Part shown: positions 29,702 through 40,070 of the stretch, piece by piece
How positions within the stretch are numbered: the stretch's first letter is position 1
Layout: each line of letters starts with the position of its first letter
Assembly (NCBI GenBank): GCA_026988315.1
Contig: JALSLJ010000010.1
Span: forward strand, 1-64,000
Source of the DNA: Sulfurimonas sp.
GTDB lineage: Bacteria; Campylobacterota; Campylobacteria; Campylobacterales; Sulfurimonadaceae
Direction of reading: 5' to 3'
Length of the DNA: 64,000 nt
The notes under the pieces: model-generated
Databases searched by the model: none
Told to the model about the DNA's origin: nothing
What the model saw: only the letters and a program-made list of their open reading frames with translations
Translations under genes and position numbers: made by a program

Positions 29702-30724
29702 TCAAAATCTAGCCAAAATAGTTTTTTTGTAGAGAGCATATGTACCTGCAAGCCAAGCGAGGGCAACAACAGGGATTGTGTAGTACACAAGTAATTTTTG
29801 AAGTCCTAAAGCAGCTCCATAAAAAACGACAATTCCTAAAAAAAGATAAAGATACACCCTTCCTTTTTGATGTCTTACATGAACTATACCGATACTTGCA
29901 ATAAGGTAGAGGCTGATGAGGGGAAAAAGGCTTAGTAGTGTATTTGTAATTAACATCCGTCTTTTTACATATCTTTTATTATCTGCTCTCCAATATTCTA
30001 TAGCTGAATCATAGCTTAAGAGTTTGGTGGTCATAGTGTCATTTATATGCATAGTTTCAAAATTTATTTGAGAAAATTTATCTTTTGAATAGCTATACCC
30101 TTCACCATCAGTTAATTTAAGTCTTAATATCCCACCATCATTAATTATTTGTGCAGTTTTTGCACCGATAAGAATCTCCTCATTATCCCCTTTTTTGTTA
30201 AAAAGAAAAACTTCCCCATAGGTTCCATCAATGTTGTTTGTTCCAACATAAAGAAGCCAGTCTCCAAAACTGTGTCCAAACTCTGAAGCAGAGAGGTTAA
30301 ATTTCGCTTCACTTTTTTTATAGCTTAAAAAGTTTTTTGATAAAGTCTTTGCGTGTGGAAAGAGTATGAAAAAGTTTATGCCTAAAAGTACACACAGAAG
30401 AAGAGCAGGGGTAAGTAATGTTTTAATAATTAACTTTGGATGTATCCCAAGAGCAAAAAGAACAACTATTTCATTATCTGTTGAGAGTTTAAAGAGAGTA
30501 AGTGTTGCCGCTGCAAAAAATGATATAGGCAATGTAAAAAAGAGAACTTCTGGTAAAACAAAGAAGTAGAGCTTTGCCATCTCCCAAACACTTAGTTGAA
30601 TCACCGCTGTATAGGTGGCTAGTTTTATCAAAAATATGATTGAAGCTATAGAAAATAGCGGAAAAAAAATTGATAAAAATAGTATGGATAAATTACTAAT
30701 AATATATTTTTGAAGTCTATCCAT
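29702..30724 (-). CDS. LptF/LptG family permease (YjgP/YjgQ)
   Basis: MDRLQKYIISNLSILFLSIFF..., VLPEVLFFTLPISFFAAATLTLFKLSTDNEIVVLFALGI; three C-terminal TM helices. Confidence 0.88.
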   Translation of the reverse strand: MDRLQKYIISNLSILFLSIFFPLFSIASIIFLIKLATYTAVIQLSVWEMAKLYFFVLPEVLFFTLPISFFAAATLTLFKLSTDNEIVVLFALGIHPKLIIKTLLTPALLLCVLLGINFFILFPHAKTLSKNFLSYKKSEAKFNLSASEFGHSFGDWLLYVGTNNIDGTYGEVFLFNKKGDNEEILIGAKTAQIINDGGILRLKLTDGEGYSYSKDKFSQINFETMHINDTMTTKLLSYDSAIEYWRADNKRYVKRRMLITNTLLSLFPLISLYLIASIGIVHVRHQKGRVYLYLFLGIVVFYGAALGLQKLLVYYTIPVVALAWLAGTYALYKKTILARF

Positions 30725-30727
30725 GAT

Positions 30728-31546
30728 TTAGTAGTTTGCCTCAATATACGCTAGAATCGGGCTGTCAAATATATAAACAATAAATGTTGCTAGAGCTAAA
30801 AATGGAACAAAAGGAACTCTTTGTTCTTCAGCAGAGCGACCTCTAACAGCCATCATCACAGGAAGAGCTAAGAGTGCAGATAAAAATATGGCAACCAGAG
30901 TAAGTTGTACCCCAAGAAGTGCCCCCATAGTTGCTGCAACCATTATATCCCCCTCTCCCATAGCTTCTATAAAAGGGTAGGTGTGATAATTTTTTGTCCA
31001 AGGTGTGATTGTTTTGCTAGCTTGTCTATGAGCTGAAGATGTTAAAAGGTAAGAGAGGGCAAATCTAAGGAGAGTAAATCCACCAGCAAAAAGTAGAGCA
31101 TTTTGAAAGTTTAATAAAACACCATCGATACTCCACGCTCCAAAAATAGCAAAAACCAAAGCTAAAAGGTTTAATGAGTCGGGAACCATTTTGTATTTAA
31201 AATCAATCATAGAGAGAGCTAAAAGCATTAAAAAACTAAAAGCAATTAAAAATATAGGGAAGTTTATACTATATTTAGCAGCTAAAACGACAAATATAAG
31301 ACCTGAGAGAAGCTCTATTATAGGATATTGAATTGAAATTTTAGAGTTACAAAATGAGCATTTTCCTCTTAAGCATAACCATGAAATTATGGGAATATTA
31401 TGCCAGGGTTTAAGAGGAGTGTTACAGCTATAGCAGTGAGAAGGGGTAAATACTATACTCTCATCTTTAGGGATGCGTAAAATTACTACATTTATAAAAG
31501 AGCCTAAGAGGATTCCTAAAATAAAAGCAAGAAAAAGTTCTATCAT
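30728..31546 (-). CDS. prepilin peptidase (A24 family)
   Basis: GSFINVVILRIP, zinc motif CYSCNTPLKPWHNIPIISWLCLRGKCSFCNSKIS, GEGDIMVAATMGALLG; start at 31546 (MIELFLAF). Confidence 0.92.
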   Translation of the reverse strand: MIELFLAFILGILLGSFINVVILRIPKDESIVFTPSHCYSCNTPLKPWHNIPIISWLCLRGKCSFCNSKISIQYPIIELLSGLIFVVLAAKYSINFPIFLIAFSFLMLLALSMIDFKYKMVPDSLNLLALVFAIFGAWSIDGVLLNFQNALLFAGGFTLLRFALSYLLTSSAHRQASKTITPWTKNYHTYPFIEAMGEGDIMVAATMGALLGVQLTLVAIFLSALLALPVMMAVRGRSAEEQRVPFVPFLALATFIVYIFDSPILAYIEANY

Positions 31547-32220
31547 TTTAAGCCTCCAAATCGACGCTCGATTTTTGTAAAGTTTTTTATTATTTTTTCT
31601 AAATCTGTTGTAGTAAAATCTGGCCAGAGGGTATCTACAAAAAATATCTCCGCATACGCTACTTGCCAAAGTAAAAAGTTTGAAAGTCTATGGTCGCCAC
31701 CTGTTCGTATGAGTATGTCAACATTATGTTTGCAATCAAGCCCATTACTCAGCATCGCCTCTGTAATATTTTCATGAGATTTTTTTAGTTTATTGACAGC
31801 TCGAAGTAGTTCATCATGAGCACCATAGTTGAGTGCTAAACTTTGAACAAGACCATCGCAATCGGAAGTTTTTTCTTGCACATCCTTAATGGTTCTTTGA
31901 AGACTTTTGGAAAAAGCTCTAATATCGCCAATAGGCTCAAAGCGGATATTGTTTTTTATATAAGAAGAGAGCTCATTTTTAAGATGATTTTCTAATAGTT
32001 TCATCAAAAATTCAACTTCTAAGCGGGGTCTTTTCCAGTTTTCAGTAGAAAAAGCATAGAGTGTTAATCGCTCAATATCCTTGTGCTGGGCACAAAAAGT
32101 TGTGATGTTTTTAACTACTTTAGATCCTGCTTCATGCCCTTTAACCCTTTTTTTATTTTGTTGTTCAGCCCAGCGACCGTTTCCATCCATGATAATTGCT
32201 ATATGTTGTGCTCTATTCAT
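31543..32220 (-). CDS. uppS: isoprenyl (undecaprenyl) diphosphate synthase
   Basis: HIAIIMDGNGRWAEQQNKKRVKGHEAGSKVV, YAFSTENWKRP, RTGGDHRLSNFLLWQVAYAEIFFVDTLWPDF. Confidence 0.96.
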   Translation of the reverse strand: MNRAQHIAIIMDGNGRWAEQQNKKRVKGHEAGSKVVKNITTFCAQHKDIERLTLYAFSTENWKRPRLEVEFLMKLLENHLKNELSSYIKNNIRFEPIGDIRAFSKSLQRTIKDVQEKTSDCDGLVQSLALNYGAHDELLRAVNKLKKSHENITEAMLSNGLDCKHNVDILIRTGGDHRLSNFLLWQVAYAEIFFVDTLWPDFTTTDLEKIIKNFTKIERRFGGLK

Positions 32221-32969
32221 ATGCTGACATCCAATATGGAGTTTGTGTTGGTATAGTAAAGTGGTTCAATATTTTCTCGTAGTCGTATCTCTAGGGTATG
32301 TGAAAAGTTTTTCATATCATTTTCCAAAAAGTTTTTTGTTGTGTCATATGCAACATTGAGTTGTACAGCAACATCGCCATTGTCGAGTGTTATGAGACCT
32401 GAAATGGGTCCAAGAACCTCTAGTGCTGCATAAAAATCTATGTATCTCTTTTTTATTTTCTTATTATATCTTTTTTTAAATTGTAAAATAGAAAAATAGT
32501 TGTGATAATTTAATGGAATTGTCATTGTTTGGTTATGAAGCGAGAGTAAAAGGGTAGATATATTTGAAAATTCCTCTTTTGTGCTAGCATTACTTAGATG
32601 TTCTAAAAGATTTTGTTTGAGCATAGAAGTTGGATTTTTAGCATTTAAAATAGTCTGTAGATCTTTAAGAGTGTACTCAAGATTATTGTTGTGTGTGTTT
32701 TGTAAAAATTGAGGTATTTTAACTAGGTTTGAGAGTGTGAGTGTGGAGTTTTTTGTATGGGAGAGTTGTGTCCAGTACTTGTCGCCACTAACTAAAGGTT
32801 TATCGCTTTGCGCTGTTAGTGTTTTATTATCTAGTAAAACAGTATATTTTCCATCACCCAATGACTTTAAAACATCCACTGAAGCGAGTTTTAAAAGTGC
32901 TGTAGCACTATTTGGATTAGTTGATAGTAGTTTTGCTAGCGCATTTATTTTGTTGATGGAAAAATTCAT
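32217..32969 (-). CDS. hypothetical protein (possibly FliK-like beta-rich C-terminus)
   Basis: Intact 250-aa ORF overlapping uppS; no motif assigned with confidence. Confidence 0.55.
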   Translation of the reverse strand: MNFSINKINALAKLLSTNPNSATALLKLASVDVLKSLGDGKYTVLLDNKTLTAQSDKPLVSGDKYWTQLSHTKNSTLTLSNLVKIPQFLQNTHNNNLEYTLKDLQTILNAKNPTSMLKQNLLEHLSNASTKEEFSNISTLLLSLHNQTMTIPLNYHNYFSILQFKKRYNKKIKKRYIDFYAALEVLGPISGLITLDNGDVAVQLNVAYDTTKNFLENDMKNFSHTLEIRLRENIEPLYYTNTNSILDVSI

Positions 32970-32975
32970 ATATGC

Positions 32976-34247
32976 TTAGTTTAACTTTTGTGTATGATTT
33001 ATAATATCAAAAGCTACACTTAATTTATCAGCTTCTTTAAGAGATTCAATACCATCAGGCGTTATAAATTCAATTTTATTTCTATCGCCTCCAAAGCTAG
33101 ATGAGTCTTTTAAAATATTTAAACATACCGCATCTATATTTTTTGTATCTATCATCTTTGAAGCGTTGTGAATAGCATTTTCTTTATCCATCTCCGCTTT
33201 AAACCCAATAACACTAATCCCCTCTTTATCTATTGAATCCAATATGTCAATGTTTTTACAAAGAGCTAGTTCCCATGTATCACCTAAAACATCTTTTTTG
33301 AGTTTTCCATCTTGAGCATATTCTGGGATATAGTCACTTACTGCCGCTGCCATGAAAAGATAAGGTTTTTTTTGGATCACATGGATGTGTTCATCTCGCA
33401 TAAGTGTAGCTTTGGAGAGTTTTCCTTTTTTAGCGATTCGCACGGAATCTATAAGGTACTCCATCATCTCTGCAGAATCTTCCACATCGAGTTTGTGTAT
33501 ATTTTTTGGTAACTCAGTCTCAAATCTGGTAGCTATCAGGTTAACATCCGCACCTTTGCAGTAAAGAGCTGTTGCAAGTGAAGAAGCCATCTTACCACTT
33601 GAATAATTAGAGATATAACGAACATCATCTATCTTCTCTATAGTACCACCACCTGTTACTATTACACGCCTATCTGCCCAAAAATTATCTTTTAGTAAGG
33701 CTCTAGCTGATTGCCAAAAGATATCCATAGGTTCAGCCATAGCACCATCACCCGTAGTCTTGCAAGCTAGCTCTTTTATCTGAGTATCTACAATCTCATA
33801 ATTTGCAATCCCTAACATTTTTAGGTTTGCTTGTGTCATAGGGTTTTGGAGCATATTAGTGTTTGCTGAGGGTGCTAGAATTTTAAGTTTTGGATAAGCT
33901 AGGGCACATTGAAGTAGCATGTTATCTGCTATAGCATTTGCAAGTTTTGCTATAGTATTAGCAGTTGCTGGAGCTATCACAAACAGGTCCGCCCACTCGG
34001 TAGTTTTAATATGATTATGATCAGAGTGCCATGACTCATTCGTGTCATCGAGTATTTGATTTGAGCTAAGTGCCTCAAAACTAAGTGGAGTAACAAACTT
34101 TTTTGCTGCATCACTCATCACAACTTTGACCTCTGCACCAGCTTTGATAAAGAGCCTCACGAGCTCTAATGATTTATAGGCCGCAATTGAGCCAGTTACT
34201 CCAACGAGGATTTTTTTACCTTGTAGTAGATCTAATGAAATAAGCAT
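32976..34247 (-). CDS. coaBC: bifunctional phosphopantothenoylcysteine decarboxylase/phosphopantothenate-cysteine ligase
   Basis: GKKILVGVTGSIAAYKSLELVRLF, APATANTIAKLANAIADNML, VTGGGTIEKIDDVRYISNYSSGKM. Confidence 0.95.
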   Translation of the reverse strand: MLISLDLLQGKKILVGVTGSIAAYKSLELVRLFIKAGAEVKVVMSDAAKKFVTPLSFEALSSNQILDDTNESWHSDHNHIKTTEWADLFVIAPATANTIAKLANAIADNMLLQCALAYPKLKILAPSANTNMLQNPMTQANLKMLGIANYEIVDTQIKELACKTTGDGAMAEPMDIFWQSARALLKDNFWADRRVIVTGGGTIEKIDDVRYISNYSSGKMASSLATALYCKGADVNLIATRFETELPKNIHKLDVEDSAEMMEYLIDSVRIAKKGKLSKATLMRDEHIHVIQKKPYLFMAAAVSDYIPEYAQDGKLKKDVLGDTWELALCKNIDILDSIDKEGISVIGFKAEMDKENAIHNASKMIDTKNIDAVCLNILKDSSSFGGDRNKIEFITPDGIESLKEADKLSVAFDIINHTQKLN

Positions 34248-34481
34248 ATTAGGTTTCCTTTTATAATATTTTACTTTTATCTATTTTTATGTATTATAAC
34301 TCGAATAGATGAAATTTATCTATTTACTTTTTTTAGTAGTTTGCTTATCTGTTTGTTCATTCATACAGTTGATTCCTTCAAAGGGGTGCAAATATTTTAA
34401 GAATTATAGCCGAGTGTAGATAAAATGATGGTTCAACATCTCATATGCTATAATGGCGTCTATATAAACTAAGGTATAAGC

Positions 34482-35945
34482 GTGCAAAACTCATCTACGA
34501 ATACACAAAAATTCATCTTAAAATTTTTCCCAGAGATAATGATTAAAGGCTCTTCCGCAAAACGGCAAATGGTAGGGCAGCTCTACACAAACCTTATCAC
34601 TATACTAGAACGAATAGATTCAGATATTAAAGTCAGAAAATTCTCTGATAAAATAGAGATACTCACACCTAAAAGTGTAATAACAGAAGTAAGACTGGCT
34701 CTTATGGAGACATCAGGGATAGAACAGGTACTTGAGGTTTTACAATTTGATGGTATGGACAGCATTGAAAAGATAAAGCATAAAGTTGGCGAGATAGTTC
34801 ATGAGAGTATTAAGGGCAAAACTTTTGTTGTTAGAGTAAAGCGTACAGGAACACATAGTTTTAAGTCAACTGAGATAGAACAAACTGTAGGGGGCTATCT
34901 ACTAGCACATACAGAAGCTAAAGGGGTTGACCTTCGTAATCCTGAGCTAACTATACAAATGGAGCTTATCGAGCAACAGCTTAATATCATCACTACAAAG
35001 TATAAAGGTTTAAGTGGATTTCCTATTGGAACACAAGGGGATATACTCTCTTTAATGTCTGGAGGGTTTGACTCAACAGTTGCTTCTTACTTGACTATGA
35101 AAAGAGGGATTAAAACTCACTTTGTATTTTTTAATCTTGGTGGTATGGCACATGAGATTGGTGTGAAGCAAGTAGCGCTTTACTTATGGGCTAAGTTTGG
35201 TTCATCTCATAGAGTGAAGTTTATCTCTGTACCCTTTGATGATGTTCTTAGTGAGATATTTCGCTCAACTGCACCCACATACATGGGAGTGACACTTAAA
35301 CGCCTTATGCTTAGGGCATCTCAAAAAATAGCTAATGAACTTGAGATTGATGCACTACTTACAGGTGAGAGTGTTGCTCAGGTATCAAGCCAGACACTTA
35401 GAAATCTTGCTCTTATTGATAAAGCGAGTGATATGTTGATTTTGCGTCCTCTCTCAACTATGAATAAACCAGAAATTATCTCCATCGCAAACGATATAGG
35501 AACACGACACTTTGCAGAAAGTATGCCTGAATACTGTGGTGTAATATCGCAAAACCCAATTACACACGGCTCTTTTAAGCGCATGGAGAGGGAGGCTAAA
35601 AAGTTTAATTACGAGGTGCTAGATAAAGCCGTTGAAGATGCCGAACATATCTATGTAGATGAAATTGTAGATGATGTGAGTAATCTGGCTCCTATTGAAG
35701 TTATTAATGATGTATCAAGTGGTGATTTTGTGGTGATTGATATCCGTGGGGAAGATGAATGTATAGAAACTTCATGTGAAAGTATCAAGATACCATTTCA
35801 TAAACTCAAAACAGAGTTTAATAAACTCCCCAAAGATAAAGAGTATTTACTTTATTGTGAAAAAGGTATCATGAGTCAATTACATGCACAATACCTACGC
35901 GATGCTAAAAAGAGTGAAAATGTTAGGGTGTATCGACCTTTATAA
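34482..35945 (+). CDS. thiI: tRNA 4-thiouridine sulfurtransferase with C-terminal rhodanese domain
   Basis: THUMP domain, PP-loop SLMSGGFDSTVASYLTMKRG, rhodanese YLLYCEKGIMSQLHAQYLRD. Confidence 0.93.
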   Translation: MQNSSTNTQKFILKFFPEIMIKGSSAKRQMVGQLYTNLITILERIDSDIKVRKFSDKIEILTPKSVITEVRLALMETSGIEQVLEVLQFDGMDSIEKIKHKVGEIVHESIKGKTFVVRVKRTGTHSFKSTEIEQTVGGYLLAHTEAKGVDLRNPELTIQMELIEQQLNIITTKYKGLSGFPIGTQGDILSLMSGGFDSTVASYLTMKRGIKTHFVFFNLGGMAHEIGVKQVALYLWAKFGSSHRVKFISVPFDDVLSEIFRSTAPTYMGVTLKRLMLRASQKIANELEIDALLTGESVAQVSSQTLRNLALIDKASDMLILRPLSTMNKPEIISIANDIGTRHFAESMPEYCGVISQNPITHGSFKRMEREAKKFNYEVLDKAVEDAEHIYVDEIVDDVSNLAPIEVINDVSSGDFVVIDIRGEDECIETSCESIKIPFHKLKTEFNKLPKDKEYLLYCEKGIMSQLHAQYLRDAKKSENVRVYRPL

Positions 35946-36606
35946 AGTTAAAATCCGTAGTATCTAGCTGCATTACAGCGGTATTCATACTTCCTACAAA
36001 TTTAGTCTCTTTGTGGGGCAACATAACTCCTTTTACAGATTTGTATTCATCGTATTTGGTTAAAAACTCCATCTGTCTTGGTCCCATTTGAAGTCTGCCT
36101 ATAGTTTTTTCAATAAACAGAGTTCTTTTTGAGACTATGTATTCTACTTTCATACCATCAATATCTAGCTCCAATATATACTGTTTTGAGTTTTGAGTCA
36201 CGCTAAGGTTGCTTAGTTTGTTTTTAAGAACAAGTGGACTATAGAGCCGCATAAGTTGTAGTTTTACAGCGTTGATCATTGGACCTTGTATAGGTGTGAC
36301 TTTGCCAGAAAATATTTTTTGAGCAGAGTTTTTGTTCAGGATTCTCACCTCTGTTCTATCAGGATAGATTATCTCAGTACGAAAGTAATCTGGCATAGAT
36401 ATTTCTCTATTATCGAACCCGCTACTATCTGAAAGCATAAACTCTATGCTCCACCTTTGTTTGTAGCTTAGAAGCTGTAAAAGGTTCTCTTCACCACCAT
36501 AAGCATTTATCATCTTATCTATAATGACACCTTTGTCTAGCTCTTTTGCATCTACTATACCAAAGAGGAGAAGAGTTATTACAAGTGTTTTTAGAATTTG
36601 TTTCAT
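35923..36606 (-). CDS. putative periplasmic/outer-membrane lipoprotein-sorting-like protein
   Basis: Signal peptide MKQILKTLVITLLLFGIVDAKE and LolA/MlaC-like beta-rich content; converges and overlaps thiI. Confidence 0.5.
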   Translation of the reverse strand: MKQILKTLVITLLLFGIVDAKELDKGVIIDKMINAYGGEENLLQLLSYKQRWSIEFMLSDSSGFDNREISMPDYFRTEIIYPDRTEVRILNKNSAQKIFSGKVTPIQGPMINAVKLQLMRLYSPLVLKNKLSNLSVTQNSKQYILELDIDGMKVEYIVSKRTLFIEKTIGRLQMGPRQMEFLTKYDEYKSVKGVMLPHKETKFVGSMNTAVMQLDTTDFNFIKVDTP

Positions 36607-36637
36607 TTTTACCTACCTAAATTAAAATTTTGTTGTG

Positions 36638-37636
36638 TTACTGAGGAAACTTTGTTGGGATGACAAGGTTCATCTCTTTGCCCTCTAAAGTTCTTAAAAA
36701 AGCAACGATTTGTTCTATCTCATCTATATTTAAGCCTCTGTCAATTATAAGCGGAGATAAATTTTGTGTATCTGGATATCTTCCACCGTTCCCACAAATA
36801 GCTGTCGCTTCATGTAGGGTTTTTACTGAGCCATCGTGGAAGTAAGGCCATGTTTTTGTGATGTCTCTAAGAGTTGGAGTCTTCATCTCTCCAGTTCCTC
36901 TGCTTATCCCTTTTCTGATGTGAATCCGCCCTTTGTCACTATCACCTAAGCCAAGGTTATGAAAGCTTCCATCTGTAAAGTTAAAGCCACTATGACAATC
37001 AGTGCAACGACCTTTAGATCTAAAAAGGGTGAATCCATCTTTTGCATCTTGTGAGATTGCATTTTTATCACCTTTGATATATCTATCAAAAGCTGATTCA
37101 GTGGAGAGAATTGTTCTCTCAAAAGAAGCAATAGCCTTTGCTAGGGTCTCTTTAGTGATTTGTGCATTAGGGTAAGCCTCTTTAAAAAGTTTAACATACC
37201 CATCTATTTTTTTCAGTTTTGGTATAAGCTTATTGAGTGGCATATTCATCTCAACTACATTTTCTATAGGGCCTAAAGCTTGCTCTTCTAAGGAGTTTGC
37301 CCTTCCATCCCAAAACTGATGTTCTTGATATGCTGTGTTTATAATGGTTGGTGAGTTTCTAGGTCCCTGAGCACCATTATGACCTATAGCCTTTGGCAGC
37401 GCATCACTCCAGCCCATCTCAGGGTCGTGACAAGTGGCACAAGATATGTTGTTTGCACTTGAGAGACGCACATCAAAGTATAAAAGCTTACCAAGTGCCA
37501 CTCTTTTAGCTGTGAGTTGATTATCGTAGGGGGTGGGAACACTATTTGGCCTAAGCCATTGGGATGCCAGAGTATTGGCAAAAAGTGAACTTGTTGTAAG
37601 GAGAGCTAGCAGTAAGATTATTGTATTCATATTCAA
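36638..37636 (-). CDS. di-haem cytochrome c peroxidase (MauG/CcpA type)
   Basis: Signal peptide, two CxxCH haem motifs (CATCH, CTDCH), DVRLSSANNISCATCHDP, TPTLRDITKTWPYFHDGS. Confidence 0.93.
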   Translation of the reverse strand: MNMNTIILLLALLTTSSLFANTLASQWLRPNSVPTPYDNQLTAKRVALGKLLYFDVRLSSANNISCATCHDPEMGWSDALPKAIGHNGAQGPRNSPTIINTAYQEHQFWDGRANSLEEQALGPIENVVEMNMPLNKLIPKLKKIDGYVKLFKEAYPNAQITKETLAKAIASFERTILSTESAFDRYIKGDKNAISQDAKDGFTLFRSKGRCTDCHSGFNFTDGSFHNLGLGDSDKGRIHIRKGISRGTGEMKTPTLRDITKTWPYFHDGSVKTLHEATAICGNGGRYPDTQNLSPLIIDRGLNIDEIEQIVAFLRTLEGKEMNLVIPTKFPQ

Positions 37637-37838
37637 TCTTCAAGTTTTTTTTGTATTTTCAATGATTTTAAAAGATTATAACAAAATATTTATATAGATT
37701 TACTTGAGAGAATCTCTAAAAAGCCTTAATTAAGTCCTGAGTCAAAATAGCTCTAACATCCAAAAAAGAAGGTTTTTTCGATAAAAAGCTTTGCACAGTG
37801 CTAAAGTGTAATATTTTCACGAAAATCTCCAAATGGTT

Positions 37839-39143
37839 TTATTTTTTTCCAAAAAATTTATAATAAAAACCTTTGAGTGTTTTCATTTTCATTCTGCTTA
37901 TAGCAAGAGAGCCTTTTTCAACTGTTCCACTAGTAACTGTGGTACAAGCAGCAATAATCACATCATCTTCAATCTTAACAGGTGCAATTAGCTGAGAGTC
38001 ACTCCCTATGAAAACATTTTTGCCTATGATGGTTTTGTATTTTTTGATTCCATCATAGTTGCATGTAATCACACCTGCACCTATATTTGTCCCCTCATCA
38101 ACTTGAGCATCCCCTATGTAGCTAAGGTGTCCCGCTTTTACACCTTTGAGTGTACTTTTTTTAATCTCAACAAAGTTTCCAACATGAGTATCTTCTAAGC
38201 ATGAAGCAGGACGGAGGTGTGCGAGTGGTCCAACATCCGAGTTTTTCACTATAGAGTCTTCAATAACACTTCCAGATTTTATATGAGAGTCTTTGATTAC
38301 AGTGTCTCCAGTTAAACGACATCCATTTTCAACTATACACTCACCCTCAAAAACTACACTCTCTTCTATGTAAGTAGTTTCAGGTAATTGCATAATTACA
38401 CCAGCACTCATCCAAGCAGTTTTAATTCTGTTTTGCATGATTATTTCAGAGTCTGCGAGATCTTTTTTAGAATTAACCCCTTTAAAGTGCTCCTCATCCA
38501 CTAAAAGAGGCACTATGCTTAGTCCATCCCCTCTAGCCATAGAAACAACATCCGTTAAGTAATACTCCTCTTGAGCATTATCGTTACTTAAAAGTGGAAT
38601 ATATTTTTCTATAACAGTTTTAGAAAATGCATAGATTCCAGCATTGACACTAGTCGTTTTAAGCTCATCAGATGAAGCGTCTTTTTGCTCAACTATTCGT
38701 TGCACTTGACCATCTTCAATAATAACACGACCATATCCATCAGGATTTTGTAAATCAAAAATAGACATGATGATGTCAGCATCTGTATCTAAAAAACCTT
38801 GCAAAGCTTCTGCAGTTATAAGTGGCATATCACCATTTAGAACTAAAACTTTTTCATTTTTTGGTGCAATGTTTTTCATTGCTCCACCAGTTCCAGGAAA
38901 GTTTTCTGCATCTTGTGTAACAAAAGTGATGTTGTCAAAAAAAGTACTTATCTGCTGAATAACTTCCTCTTTTTGGTGAGCAACAACAACACTTACATCG
39001 TTTGAAATCTCTAATGAAGCCTTAATGATGTGAAACAGCATAGGTTTTCCGCTAATACTATGAAGAACTTTTGCTTTAGGTGATTTCATACGGCTACCTT
39101 TTCCAGCAGCTAAAATAACTATACTTATTTTATTTTTATTCAT
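37839..39143 (-). CDS. glmU: bifunctional UDP-N-acetylglucosamine pyrophosphorylase / glucosamine-1-phosphate N-acetyltransferase
   Basis: VILAAGKGSRMKSPKAKVLHSISGKPM; left-handed beta helix with NVFIGSDSQLIAPV. Confidence 0.96.
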   Translation of the reverse strand: MNKNKISIVILAAGKGSRMKSPKAKVLHSISGKPMLFHIIKASLEISNDVSVVVAHQKEEVIQQISTFFDNITFVTQDAENFPGTGGAMKNIAPKNEKVLVLNGDMPLITAEALQGFLDTDADIIMSIFDLQNPDGYGRVIIEDGQVQRIVEQKDASSDELKTTSVNAGIYAFSKTVIEKYIPLLSNDNAQEEYYLTDVVSMARGDGLSIVPLLVDEEHFKGVNSKKDLADSEIIMQNRIKTAWMSAGVIMQLPETTYIEESVVFEGECIVENGCRLTGDTVIKDSHIKSGSVIEDSIVKNSDVGPLAHLRPASCLEDTHVGNFVEIKKSTLKGVKAGHLSYIGDAQVDEGTNIGAGVITCNYDGIKKYKTIIGKNVFIGSDSQLIAPVKIEDDVIIAACTTVTSGTVEKGSLAISRMKMKTLKGFYYKFFGKK

Positions 39144-39290
39144 TATTTCTCATTTTTGTGATTTTAGTAATGAAATTGTACTCTATTTCGCATATTAATG
39201 AAACAAAATATTAAAAAAATTCTTTTTTAATGTTTAGCATAATATTTTTTGTGGTATCATAAGCCTAATTATAATTTGTAAGGTTATTGG

Positions 39291-40055
39291 ATGGATTTAG
39301 GAACGGTCATTGGTATAGTTTTGATTATGGCTCTTTTATTGGGAGCTATGTCAATGGGTGTTGGTGTTGGTGCATACATTGATATTCCATCTGTTTTAAT
39401 CGTTGTTGGTGGTAGTATCGGTGCGTTGATGATCTCTTTTAAGCCATCACAGATGAAAAACTTTGTAAAAGTTTTTATGATTGCTGTCAAACCACCTCAA
39501 GAGGATTTGGGTGAGCTTATTAAAAAGCTAGTTGAGTTTGCTACAAAAGCAAGAAAAGATGGGATACTCGCTTTAGAGAGTGAAGTTAATTCTGAGCCAA
39601 ATGAGTTTTTGAAAAAAGGTTTATCTATGGCTATTGATGGCAGTGAGCCTGATACAATTAGAGAACTTTTAGAGATAGAGATGGAGCAAACAAGTACTCG
39701 TCATAAGGTAAATGGTTCCATATTTAACAACTGGGCAGGACTTGCAGGGGCTATGGGTATGGTTGGTACGCTCATCGGTCTTGTTGCGATGCTTCTCAAT
39801 ATGGCAGATCCATCAGCGATTGGTCCATCAATGGCGGTTGCTTTACTTACAACAATGTATGGTGCTATTATTGGTAATGTATTTGGTACACCAATCTACA
39901 ATATATTAACTATTAGAAATGATGAAGAGACACAAGTAAAGGAGATGATTTTAGCTGGAATTATGTCAATTCAATCAGGAGATGCTCCTAGGGTTTTAGA
40001 GGCAAAACTTCTAAGTTATTTAGCTCCAAATGAGCGTATAAGCCAATTTGATTAA
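39291..40055 (+). CDS. motA: flagellar motor stator protein MotA
   Basis: MDLGTVIGIVLIMALLLGAMSMGVGVGAYIDIPSVLIVVGGSIGALM, MGMVGTLIGLVAMLLNMADPSAIGPSMAVALLTTMYGA. Confidence 0.95.
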   Translation: MDLGTVIGIVLIMALLLGAMSMGVGVGAYIDIPSVLIVVGGSIGALMISFKPSQMKNFVKVFMIAVKPPQEDLGELIKKLVEFATKARKDGILALESEVNSEPNEFLKKGLSMAIDGSEPDTIRELLEIEMEQTSTRHKVNGSIFNNWAGLAGAMGMVGTLIGLVAMLLNMADPSAIGPSMAVALLTTMYGAIIGNVFGTPIYNILTIRNDEETQVKEMILAGIMSIQSGDAPRVLEAKLLSYLAPNERISQFD

Positions 40056-40070
40056 AAATGGACATAATTA

